Of a stretch of 64,000 bases of DNA, positions 1 to 7,413 are shown in pieces. Source of the stretch: an uncultured Helicobacter sp. GTDB taxonomy: Bacteria; Campylobacterota; Campylobacteria; Campylobacterales; Helicobacteraceae. Position 1 is the stretch's first letter; each line of letters opens with the position of its first letter. The notes under the pieces are model-generated. The model was given only the letters and a program-made list of their open reading frames with translations. It was not told the DNA's origin and ran no database searches. The position numbers were made by a program, and so were the translations under genes. The DNA lies in contig NZ_CALERY010000022.1 of assembly GCF_937906905.1 (NCBI RefSeq), positions 1-64,000 of the forward strand. Direction: 5' to 3'.

Positions 1-80
1 TTGTCTCGCCTTGCAAAGCCACGATTCTAACTCCAAAATCCTAGAATCCTTTGCTGACTTTTTTACATTTTTAGCTTTTC

Positions 81-124
81 TCCGTCATTGCGAGCCTTGC
101 ACCGCAAGGCGTGGCAATCCATAA
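81..124 (+). repeat. REP-like element, copy a
   Basis: The unit begins TCCGTCATTGCGAG and ends GTGGCAATCCATAA, with an internal dyad (CCTTGC/GCAAGG). It is almost identical to the reverse complement of 321-365, so the two copies form a large inverted repeat about 200 bp apart. Confidence 0.75.
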
Positions 125-320
125 ACACAAACACAAAAACCTAGAATCCACTTTTTGACTTTCTCCCTTAAAGCCCACTAGCCCCACCGCAAAGCGTAGC
201 TTCTTTAGTAAATCTTAGAATCGTTTTACTCTCAAAATTTGCTTCAACCCTAGAATCCTTTGGTTGCTTTTTTAGATTTCTTACTTAATCCTAGAATCCA
301 CTTTTTCACTAGATTCTAGC

Positions 321-365
321 TTATGGATTGCCACGCTTTGCTACCGCAAAGCTCGCAATGACGGA
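321..365 (-). repeat. REP-like element, copy b (inverted)
   Basis: Reads TTATGGATTGCCACGC at its left end and GCTCGCAATGACGGA at its right end, with an inner GCTTTGC/GCAAAGC dyad. It is the inverted counterpart of 81-124, differing mainly inside the hairpin loop. Confidence 0.75.
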
Positions 366-382
366 GAGGGAGAGTGGAAAAT

Positions 383-416
383 AGATTGCCGCGCCGCTAA
401 AGCGGCTCGCAACGAC
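383..416 (-). repeat. REP-like element, copy c (diverged)
   Basis: ATTGCCGCGCC, then a GCCGCT-AA-AGCGGC hairpin, then CTCGCAACGAC. It has the same polarity and plan as the unit at 321-365 but a different stem. A further degenerate CGCAACGACAA fragment is visible near 15855, in the spacer after gltA. Confidence 0.6.
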
Positions 417-487
417 AAGAGATATTTCGCCTAAAGGCTCAATATGACAAGAAAAAGGGCGTTTTTAAAAAAGTGGATTCTAGGGGG

Positions 488-1675
488 TTAGCGCGTAAGC
501 CACAGAGTGATCTCATCAGCTAGAAATATATCGCTTGCTATGAGCCTGCCGCCTTGCACGATACACATTTTTTCTTCTAGCAAGATGCTCAAGCGATTGG
601 GATTGATATAAGCAGATACCGCAGCGATATCCACGCCCACTTCACTCCTAAGCCCCAAAAACACCGCCTCAAAGGCTAGATCGCTTAAAGCTAGGCTCTC
701 GCACTGCTTTGCCAAAGGGTTGGCGATATAAGCTCGCAGATCCTTTTGCCGCTCATAGCGCACCTGCCCTACCCTACCCACTGCCCCCACGCCACAGCCC
801 AAATACTCCTCCCCAGCCCAATATGCGCGATTGTGCAGGCATTTGTAGGGGCGGGCGAAGTTGGAGACTTCATAGTGGCAAAAGCCCTGTGCCAAAGCTA
901 CTTCACGCACGATGTGTGCTTGCTTCTCTAGGCTATCTTTTTGCGCTGGGCTTGGCGCGGCTAGGGACTTATGCTTATGGGCAAATCGCGCGCCATCTTC
1001 TATCATTAGCGAGTAGGCGGAGAGGTGGTCAATATCAAGCGCGCAGGCTTTCTGCATATCCGCGCGCAGCGTAGCTTCATCATCAAAGGGCGTGCCATAC
1101 ATCATATCAATGCTTCTATGTGGGAAAACTTGCGCGATTTCTAAAGCGTGGTAAATGTCTCGCCCACTATGCTCGCGCTCCAAAAATACAAGCTTGCGCG
1201 GATCAAAGCTCTGCACCCCAAAGCTTATGCGGCTTGCCCCAAAGCCTGCTAGATCCTTGCACCACTGCGCTTGCAGAGAGTTGGGATTGGCTTCGATTGT
1301 GATTTCAGTGATTTTACTTAAAGCACAATGCCTATCAATCTCGGCGAAAATCCGCTCATAGGCGTGGCTTGGCAGCAGGCTTGGTGTGCCTCCGCCGATG
1401 TAAATACTGCGAAGATTGGCTCGATCCAGTGCGGTGGGATTTTTGGATTTTGGTGTGGTGGATTCTGGAATATGCTTTGTGGTGCTAGATTCTCCACCAG
1501 AATCTAAAAATTCTAAAAGCTCCCCAGCTCTATATGCCTCTAATGTGGCGCGGATATCGACAATAAGGCTTTGGAGATAGGCTTCATGGAGCTTAGTATC
1601 TGGAATCACAGCGGAGTTAAATGCGCAGTAGCCGCATTTACTCGCACAAAATGGAATATGGATATATAAAATCAC
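488..1675 (-). CDS. hemW: Radical SAM heme chaperone HemW (coproporphyrinogen oxidase-like)
   Basis: HemW-family proteins bind S-adenosylmethionine and a 4Fe-4S cluster and hand heme to respiratory enzymes; they were long annotated as HemN. The cluster motif CxxxCxxC is at Cys10, Cys14 and Cys17, followed by Phe19 (the CxF form typical of HemW rather than true HemN). The SAM-binding GGGTPS is at 94-99. Residues about 51-87 form a Ser/Thr/Pro-rich insert between these motifs, encoded by TAGATTCT-type words and not expected in the family. The start is GTG with a GGTAGGG-type ribosome site just upstream; the 395-aa length fits HemW once the insert is allowed for. It lies 76 nt downstream of the META gene. 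The cytosolic role is inferred from the family. Confidence 0.9.
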   Translation of the reverse strand: MILYIHIPFCASKCGYCAFNSAVIPDTKLHEAYLQSLIVDIRATLEAYRAGELLEFLDSGGESSTTKHIPESTTPKSKNPTALDRANLRSIYIGGGTPSLLPSHAYERIFAEIDRHCALSKITEITIEANPNSLQAQWCKDLAGFGASRISFGVQSFDPRKLVFLEREHSGRDIYHALEIAQVFPHRSIDMMYGTPFDDEATLRADMQKACALDIDHLSAYSLMIEDGARFAHKHKSLAAPSPAQKDSLEKQAHIVREVALAQGFCHYEVSNFARPYKCLHNRAYWAGEEYLGCGVGAVGRVGQVRYERQKDLRAYIANPLAKQCESLALSDLAFEAVFLGLRSEVGVDIAAVSAYINPNRLSILLEEKMCIVQGGRLIASDIFLADEITLWLTR

Positions 1676-1751
1676 CGCCCTACCCTACCCAAACGCTTTT
1701 GAAACTACATGGAGACAATATTTATGCCTGCTTACGCTCGCCGCACTTAAT

Positions 1752-2213
1752 CTACCTTATAAAATCTGGCTCCATACTAACTGCTGGCACAAGCCGAATG
1801 CGAAATCCATTATCGCCCACAAGCTCGATCATCTCATCATCGCCTTGCACGATGAAGCGCCCACTGAAATTGCGCGCAAAAATTGTCTCGATTTGAGACT
1901 CTAGGCTGCTAGCACACATTTTGCGAGTAAGCGCGCCAGAGCCTACGATAAGCACTCGCCCACCACCTTGAATCTCATAGGAGGCAGAGAAGTTATTGCA
2001 CCCGACAATTCCACCCACACGCACGCCGCTAAACGAGAGAAACGCGTTCTCCACCTCGTAGGGAATGATAATTTCATACTCACCAATGCGCATAGATTCC
2101 ACCTCAAAGCGCGTGAGTTTGCTAAGCGAATACGCACTCACGCCAAGTAGATTTTCATACGCACCAAGTGTGCCAGCGCAGAGCAATAGCAAGAATACAA
2201 GAAGCTTTTTCAT
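1752..2213 (-). CDS. META-domain (HslJ-like) exported protein
   Basis: An N-terminal signal peptide (MKKLLVFLLLLCAG) is followed by one META domain: GCNNFSASYEI, then a Ser/Thr segment with KMCA, then the I..IFARNF.GRF strand. This matches the DUF306/HslJ plan, including the two conserved cysteines. HslJ-type proteins are envelope proteins linked to stress or drug resistance, but the activity is unknown. An upstream GTG at 2231 is in frame; I prefer the ATG at 2213 because AAGGA sits six bases before it and the signal peptide begins exactly there. The gene follows the membrane protein gene by about 38 nt and precedes hemW, so it probably belongs to the htpG transcript. Confidence 0.8.
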   Translation of the reverse strand: MKKLLVFLLLLCAGTLGAYENLLGVSAYSLSKLTRFEVESMRIGEYEIIIPYEVENAFLSFSGVRVGGIVGCNNFSASYEIQGGGRVLIVGSGALTRKMCASSLESQIETIFARNFSGRFIVQGDDEMIELVGDNGFRIRLVPAVSMEPDFIR

Positions 2214-2251
2214 GGATTTCCTTATAAGCACAGGAGACTTGATAGCAGAAT

Positions 2252-2923
2252 CTAATAAAGCACTATCGTGCCGCCATCATAGCTATAAATCCCAAACACA
2301 GCGCCATAAAGCACAAGCGCGAAAGTTAGATTCTCATAGATAAGGCGCGGAATCTTTGCCTTGAATTTGTCGCTGTGGCTTTTGCTGGATTTTTCTAAAA
2401 AATTGCGCGATTGCAGCAGGGCAAACACCAGGTCAAACACCGCAAATGTCAAAAACACCCACACAATCCCCTTGCCATAGTAAGCAAAAAGCATGACATA
2501 ATCGCTGGATTTTAGTAGCGAAAGTGGCTCGAGCGCTATGCCCAGAAACCATTGCACGGGAAAAATCTCGCCCCCAAGCTGTAAGCTAGGATACGCACAT
2601 GCTAGATAGAGCAAGAAAAGCAACATATAATGGCGCAAAATCTTGAAGCGATCACTCAAGATAAATGCCAAAAATAGCACCATAATCCCGATGAAATTCT
2701 CCGCGAAATACATAACGAGCTTCATAAATGGTATAAACACAAGGTAGGCTATAGATTCTGGCAGTGCGCAAACAAGCACTACCACATAGAGGATAAAAAG
2801 TAGTAGCACCTTGGCGTTGTAGTCGCTTGCGCTTACATGGTGCCAGAGGCTACAACATGCCCTCTGGCATAGCCTCCATGCGTTGGTGCCAAATGGGGAT
2901 TGGCGCGGGGATTTTGGCTGCAT
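2252..2923 (-). CDS. Multi-pass membrane protein, function unknown
   Basis: I do not recognise this protein. It has about five hydrophobic segments, including KVLLLFILYVVVLVCALP, FIGIMVLFLAFIL, YMLLFLLYLACAY and IVWVFLTFAVFDLVFALL, a basic loop (SSKSHSDKFKAKIPR), and a last segment near the C terminus, so it should sit in the inner membrane. The longest frame begins with GTG at 2929; the ATG at 2923 is 12 nt after the htpG stop and has AAGAG in ribosome-site position. Its place between htpG and the META gene suggests co-transcription. No catalytic motif is visible. Confidence 0.65.
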   Translation of the reverse strand: MQPKSPRQSPFGTNAWRLCQRACCSLWHHVSASDYNAKVLLLFILYVVVLVCALPESIAYLVFIPFMKLVMYFAENFIGIMVLFLAFILSDRFKILRHYMLLFLLYLACAYPSLQLGGEIFPVQWFLGIALEPLSLLKSSDYVMLFAYYGKGIVWVFLTFAVFDLVFALLQSRNFLEKSSKSHSDKFKAKIPRLIYENLTFALVLYGAVFGIYSYDGGTIVLY

Positions 2924-2935
2924 TATCACTCTTGG

Positions 2936-4825
2936 CTATTTTTCTAGACTTTCTTGGATAAGTGCATGTAGTCTTGCAGTAAAATCTTTCGCGCTCTCTA
3001 GGCTGCCGGATTCTAGGAGCTTGGCACTATCATAGAGTAGATGTGCGATATTTTGGAGCTTGCTAGATTCTAGGCTAGAGTCTGCACCAGAATCTATGAG
3101 CTTGGCAAAAATACTATGATTGACATTGATCTGGAGAGTCTTTTTAGCTTTTGGCGGCTCTTGTCCCATTTGTCGCATAAGATTTGCCATCATAGCATTT
3201 TGCTCATCGCCAATAAGCGCGATAGGTGAGCTTAGGCTAGCGCTTAGTTCGATGTCTTTTATCTCTTCACCAAGCGCGTCTTTGAATCCCTGCACGATAG
3301 GCTCGAAGCGTTTTTTTGTCTCTTCATTGACATTCTCCTCGCCTAGCTCTTTGAGTGCCTCGCTACTAGCAGCATCTTTAAGTGGGGTTTTATCATATTC
3401 GCCCACACCTGGCATAACAAAGCCATCAATCTCATCGCCCAAAAGCAGCACATCAAACCCGAGTCTAGCGTATTTCTCTAGGAGCGGGGAGGCTTTGAGT
3501 AGGTCTTTGTTCTCACCGATGAGATAGTAGATACTTTTTTGCTCTTTTGGCATGGCATCTTTGTAGGATTTTAGGCTTAGATTCTCTGCCTTGCTTGAGT
3601 CGAATCGCAAAAGCTCTAAAATCTTGTCTTTATTTTCAAAATCTCCATAGAGACCTTCTTTGAGCACCTTGCCAAATTGGGCATAGAAGCTCTTGTATTT
3701 TTCATCATCTTTGGCAAGCTTGGCAATCTCGCCTAGAATCTTTTTGGTGCTGGCAGATTTGATATTGGCGAGAATCTTGTTTTGCTGCAAGATCTCGCGA
3801 CTGACATTAAGCGGTAGATCCTCGCTATCAATCACGCCTCGCACGAAGCGCAGATATTGGGGCAAAAGCTCTTTGTCATCATCGGTGATGAAAACGCGCT
3901 TGACATAGAGTTTCACACCCGATCGATAATCCACTCGATAGAGATCAAATGGCGCCACAGCTGGAATGAAAAATAGCGTAGTGTATTCTAGATTGCCCTC
4001 GACTTTCGTATGAATCCAGCTTAATGGCTCGCTATTATCATGCGCAAAACCTTTGTAGAATTCTTTATAATCTTCATCTTTTAGCTCGGTTTTAGCGATT
4101 TTCCAGATAGCCTTGGCGGTGTTTAGCTGCTCACATTTTTGCAATGTCTCATCTTTTTTGCCCTCTTTTTTCTCTTCTTCTGTGGCATATTTTGTCTCCT
4201 CATAGTGGAGAAAAATGGGGAATGCGACATGTTCGGAATATTTTTTGATAATCGATTCTATCTCCCAGCGGCTAGCAAACTGCTTTTCATCTTTTTTCAA
4301 ATAAAGCGCGATTTGAGTGCCATGCGTGTCTTTCTTACACTCTAAAATCTCATATTCCCCACTACCATCGCTTATCCAGCTATACGCCTGCTCGCTTCCA
4401 GCCTTTTTGGTAGTAACGACAACTTTCTCTGCGACCATAAATGCGGAGTAGAATCCCACGCCAAATTGCCCAATAAGCGCGGAATCCTTTTTCGCATCAC
4501 CGCTTAACGCGTTTAAGAAGCCTTTTGTGCCAGATTTAGCGATTGTGCCTAGATTGTCGATAAGCTCGCCCTCGTCCATACCCACGCCAGAGTCTGTGAT
4601 TGTAATCACGCCCTTTTTCTCATCAAAGCTAATGTCAATGCGTGGATCAAAGGCTATCCCTTTAAATTTGTCATCGCTTATAGTAAGGTAATTTAGCTTA
4701 TCTAGCGCATCAGAGGCGTTACTCACAAGCTCGCGCAGGAAGATTTCCTTGTTAGAATACAGCGAGTGGATCATAAGATCAAGCAGCTGTTTGATTTCAG
4801 TTTGGAATGTCATCTTTTTTCCCAT
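2936..4825 (-). CDS. htpG: Chaperone protein HtpG (Hsp90)
   Basis: Cytosolic ATP-dependent Hsp90 chaperone. The N-terminal GHKL ATPase domain shows ELVSNASDALDKL near residue 32, DSGVGMD near residue 85, and the GQFGVGFYS lid region. The middle domain contains LPLNVSREILQQ, and the C-terminal dimerisation domain follows. From the chosen ATG it is 629 aa, close to the usual Helicobacter length. An in-frame upstream extension to 4909 was rejected because AAGGAGA lies just before the ATG at 4825 and family homology begins there. A promoter with an extended -10 lies about 45 nt upstream. The terminal segment contains a few Ser-rich word-encoded stretches (DSGADSSLESSKL). Confidence 0.97.
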   Translation of the reverse strand: MGKKMTFQTEIKQLLDLMIHSLYSNKEIFLRELVSNASDALDKLNYLTISDDKFKGIAFDPRIDISFDEKKGVITITDSGVGMDEGELIDNLGTIAKSGTKGFLNALSGDAKKDSALIGQFGVGFYSAFMVAEKVVVTTKKAGSEQAYSWISDGSGEYEILECKKDTHGTQIALYLKKDEKQFASRWEIESIIKKYSEHVAFPIFLHYEETKYATEEEKKEGKKDETLQKCEQLNTAKAIWKIAKTELKDEDYKEFYKGFAHDNSEPLSWIHTKVEGNLEYTTLFFIPAVAPFDLYRVDYRSGVKLYVKRVFITDDDKELLPQYLRFVRGVIDSEDLPLNVSREILQQNKILANIKSASTKKILGEIAKLAKDDEKYKSFYAQFGKVLKEGLYGDFENKDKILELLRFDSSKAENLSLKSYKDAMPKEQKSIYYLIGENKDLLKASPLLEKYARLGFDVLLLGDEIDGFVMPGVGEYDKTPLKDAASSEALKELGEENVNEETKKRFEPIVQGFKDALGEEIKDIELSASLSSPIALIGDEQNAMMANLMRQMGQEPPKAKKTLQINVNHSIFAKLIDSGADSSLESSKLQNIAHLLYDSAKLLESGSLESAKDFTARLHALIQESLEK

Positions 4826-4867
4826 GGTGGTCTCCTTTTGGAATGGATATCGGTTATAAAGCTGGCA

Positions 4868-4873
4868 ATTATA
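4868..4873 (-). promoter_or_regulatory. Predicted htpG promoter (-10)
   Basis: On the minus strand this reads TGCTATAAT, a perfect -10 with the extended TGN. Helicobacter housekeeping promoters typically rely on this element with a poor -35. The predicted leader is about 36 nt. No HrcA CIRCE repeat is seen. Confidence 0.6.
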
Positions 4874-5075
4874 GCAAGGAATTGATAAATATGCAAAAAC
4901 TTTATACAAATACTATAAAGTTTTATTAGTCTTATTGAGTAATTTTTTATTAGTTAAGTAATGTAGAGTAATTAGGGCGGCATGCTGTGTAAGAGAATCT
5001 GGACAAATAGGCAATGTAAGCACAACGCAAGCAGGGAGAGAAGCAGAAAAAGGTGCAAAGTGGTTTGTGCAAGAG

Positions 5076-6101
5076 CTATCCGTCATTTCGCAAGGCTTGC
5101 ACATAGCTGCCATATCGCTCTTCTAGCTCTAGCTTTTTGCGCTTAAGCACATTTTGGGTGTTTTCATAGTCTGGAATCTCTGGATTTTCCGCACTTCTTT
5201 CTTGATGTCGCGGAGTTTTTTGCTTCTCTGGTTTTTTATGATTTTCTAGATTCTTTCGTGTGTCTTCACGCAGCAAGCGATTCTCCAGCTCAAGAATCTC
5301 CACACGCTCGAGCAGATAGAGAAATGCTTGCTTACTAATGTCTGGGAGATCACCACTTGTGCCACTGCTTTGGGCAAGTGGATTGGCATATAGGCTTGTA
5401 TGAGAATCTAGTGCGTGAGATTTTATATCCTTAGATTCTGGGGTATTGGAATCTAAGATATTAGATTCTGGCAATATAGGCTTCTTAGTGCTAGATTCTA
5501 GCACTAAGTCCTGTTGCAATGGGGTTTGTGGATTGACTGAAGTGCTAGCTCTAGGCGGGAGAATGCGCGCTGGAATCCCCACTGCCGTGGCGCCTGCTGG
5601 GACATCTTTTAGCACCACGGAGTTTGCTCCAATTTTTGCCCCTTGCCCTATGGTGATATCTCCTAGCACCTTTGCTCCAGCGCCTATGACGACACCGGAT
5701 TCTAGTGTAGGGTGGCGCTTCTGTCGTGCCAAACTCACCCCGCCCAAACTAACTCCCTGATAAATTGTAACATCATCGCCCACAATTGCCGTTTCCCCAA
5801 TCACCACCCCAATGCCATGATCGATAAATACCCGCCTGCCAATGCGTGCAGCTGGGTGAATGTCGATGTTGGTAAGAAACTGCATAAACCCCATAATCAT
5901 ACGCGCTAGAATCCTAAACCCACGCTCATATAGCGCATGTGCGATACGATAATGCACCAGTGCCATGACACCAGGATAATTGAAAAGGAGCTCGATTTTG
6001 GATTTGAGAGCTGGATCATTGCGTGAGGGAGTGAGAAAATCCTCGCAGATAATGGCAAAAATCCCAACTTGTTTTGTTTGGCTTGCTGTATCGCGACTCA
6101 T
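5076..6101 (-). CDS. cysE: Serine O-acetyltransferase with long C-terminal tail
   Basis: CysE transfers acetyl from acetyl-CoA to serine, giving O-acetylserine for cysteine synthesis. The helical N-terminal domain (ALVHYRIAHAL) is followed by the left-handed beta-helix of hexapeptide repeats, residues about 82-180, with the catalytic-type Asp94-His95 in FIDHGIGVVIGE. The enzyme ends near residue 185, as in other short bacterial CysE proteins. Residues 186-341 are extra: a Ser/Asp/Pro-rich stretch carrying LDS/PES words, then a charged predicted coiled coil (LLERVEILELENRLLRED and a second Lys/Glu-rich part). The gene is 32 nt after the PDZ gene. The ribosome site (AGCAGG) is weak. Confidence 0.93.
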   Translation of the reverse strand: MSRDTASQTKQVGIFAIICEDFLTPSRNDPALKSKIELLFNYPGVMALVHYRIAHALYERGFRILARMIMGFMQFLTNIDIHPAARIGRRVFIDHGIGVVIGETAIVGDDVTIYQGVSLGGVSLARQKRHPTLESGVVIGAGAKVLGDITIGQGAKIGANSVVLKDVPAGATAVGIPARILPPRASTSVNPQTPLQQDLVLESSTKKPILPESNILDSNTPESKDIKSHALDSHTSLYANPLAQSSGTSGDLPDISKQAFLYLLERVEILELENRLLREDTRKNLENHKKPEKQKTPRHQERSAENPEIPDYENTQNVLKRKKLELEERYGSYVQALRNDG

Positions 6102-6133
6102 TTTGCCTGCTCATTTGTCATTTTTACACGCTT

Positions 6134-7204
6134 TTATAGTTTAGATCGGATAAAAATCTCTACGCCTTCATGCAGCACAAGCAGCTCGACTTTGCCTCGC
6201 ACAAAGGCTTGTGAGAAAAGCTGCCTAAAATGCCAGAAATTTGCGTCTTTTTTCACAGGTGTTTTATCAATCCATAGGATTTTATCCCCCACACTTAGCT
6301 GGCGTAGATTATTGGGCAAGGGTTTAGGCATAGCGCGAATTATCAAATCCCTATCGATAAGCACGCCATAGCGCTCGAAAAATGTATCCTGCAAAAGCCC
6401 ACCACCATAGCGCTTACCTACACGCACTTCTCCGCTTAGTATGCGACTCCCCCGCAGGACTTTCACACTTGCGCTAGATTCTGGAGCAAGATCTGCGACT
6501 ATCCATTCAAAATCCGCCATAGATTCAATTGCTCTGCCATTGATAGAGAGAATTGTATCTTGGGGTTTTAGGAAAGTTTTTGGAAAAAATATATCAAGCT
6601 GTTCAACGATGACACCTCTTGGGTGTTTTGAGTTTGTGGAGGCTTGGGTGTTTGGCGTAACACGCACTCCTATATCTCCATAGCGTCCGCCGCGTGGGCT
6701 TAAAAAGCGGTCAATAAGAAGCTTAGGGACAAAATACTGCCCATACGCACTAATCCCATAGCTTTGGTAGCAAATCGTGCTAATGACAGAATCTTTAGGT
6801 AGAGTCGTGCTAAATTTTCCCAGATCAAACACACCTTTTTCAAAGTTTAGCACGCTGCCTTGTAGAGCATGCGTAGCACTCACTGCAGCAAGCGGAAGAG
6901 AGTGCGCGAAGCTATCAAGCGGCTTTAGGTGGTAGCTTTTTGGTAATTTGCCAGAGAAAAGATAGAGCCCCAGGAATGGATCAGCCTTAATGATGCGCGG
7001 GGAGCGCAGGGGTTTTTGTGAAAAGGCGATGAGATGAGGAGTGTCATTATAGAGCACAGAATACACGCGCACAGAATCTATGTTTGCAGTGGCTTGTTTG
7101 TAGTAGTTTTGACAGACGCTAAAATCTAGCGCTGCAGCAAGTGGCGCAAACGCCAGCATAAAAACCCCCGCAAAAAACGCTACCATATTTTTACATATAC
7201 TCAT
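6134..7204 (-). CDS. Periplasmic PDZ-domain protein, function unknown
   Basis: A signal peptide covers about residues 1-25 (MVAFFAGVFMLAFAPLAAA). A PDZ-like domain is seen around GVIVEQLDIFFPKTFLKPQDTI then LSINGRAIESMADFEWIV, and a second partial one around LSVGDKILWIDKTPV near the C terminus. There is no protease catalytic Ser or His motif of the DegP or CtpA type, so it is probably a periplasmic scaffold or a regulator of another enzyme. Similar PDZ-only exported proteins occur across Campylobacterota, but I cannot name a function. It begins the transcript that continues into cysE. Confidence 0.75.
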   Translation of the reverse strand: MSICKNMVAFFAGVFMLAFAPLAAALDFSVCQNYYKQATANIDSVRVYSVLYNDTPHLIAFSQKPLRSPRIIKADPFLGLYLFSGKLPKSYHLKPLDSFAHSLPLAAVSATHALQGSVLNFEKGVFDLGKFSTTLPKDSVISTICYQSYGISAYGQYFVPKLLIDRFLSPRGGRYGDIGVRVTPNTQASTNSKHPRGVIVEQLDIFFPKTFLKPQDTILSINGRAIESMADFEWIVADLAPESSASVKVLRGSRILSGEVRVGKRYGGGLLQDTFFERYGVLIDRDLIIRAMPKPLPNNLRQLSVGDKILWIDKTPVKKDANFWHFRQLFSQAFVRGKVELLVLHEGVEIFIRSKL

Positions 7205-7299
7205 TGTGTATTCCTTACATTGGCTTTTGGATTTTAGATTCTGCTCTATTGTCAGCCCGACTTAACTTTGTGATTGACCCTATACTCTGCATGCGCGCT

Positions 7300-7305
7300 A
7301 TTATA
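7300..7305 (-). promoter_or_regulatory. Predicted -10 for PDZ-cysE transcript
   Basis: Minus strand TTGTTATAAT; predicted leader about 90 nt. It is divergent from, and about 30 bp away from, the -10 at 7337-7342, so the two promoters share one short control region. Confidence 0.5.
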
Positions 7306-7336
7306 ACAAATCTACAAAAGTTTCTAGGATATCTGC

Positions 7337-7342
7337 TATAAT
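7337..7342 (+). promoter_or_regulatory. Predicted -10 for the 7414 gene
   Basis: TGCTATAAT, a perfect extended -10. The leader is about 65 nt, ending in AGGGAGTGG before the ATG at 7414. Confidence 0.6.
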
Positions 7343-7413
7343 GGAGAATGTTGTAAGACTCATTTGTAGTGTTTGTTCGCCGGATTTAGCGGACATGTAG
7401 GGAGTGGTGGTTT

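Larger units (their letters stand above)
1..487. other. Gene-free region with repeated words and REP-like elements
   Basis: I find no credible coding region here. The stretch contains eight copies of GATTCT/AGAATC, mostly as CCTAGAATCC or GATTCTAG, plus three REP-like hairpin units listed separately. A 14-mer TTCTTTAGTAAATC at 201-214 recurs at 21106-21119 in another gene-free region. Most of it lies downstream of hemW, which reads towards it on the minus strand. Whatever lies to the left of the window is unknown, so this could be one side of a larger intergenic repeat region. Confidence 0.7.

Noticed and set aside
709..1074. Plus-strand frames opposite hemW
   Set aside because: Shadows of a well-supported gene, with no homology or start signals.
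766..1691. 15-mer GCCCTACCCTACCCA at both ends of hemW (766-780 and 1677-1691)
   Set aside because: One copy is coding and one supplies the ribosome site; a two-copy match of simple sequence is probably chance.
4913..5113. 66-codon minus-strand frame between htpG and cysE
   Set aside because: It overlaps the cysE 3' end and has no ribosome site or ordered sequence.
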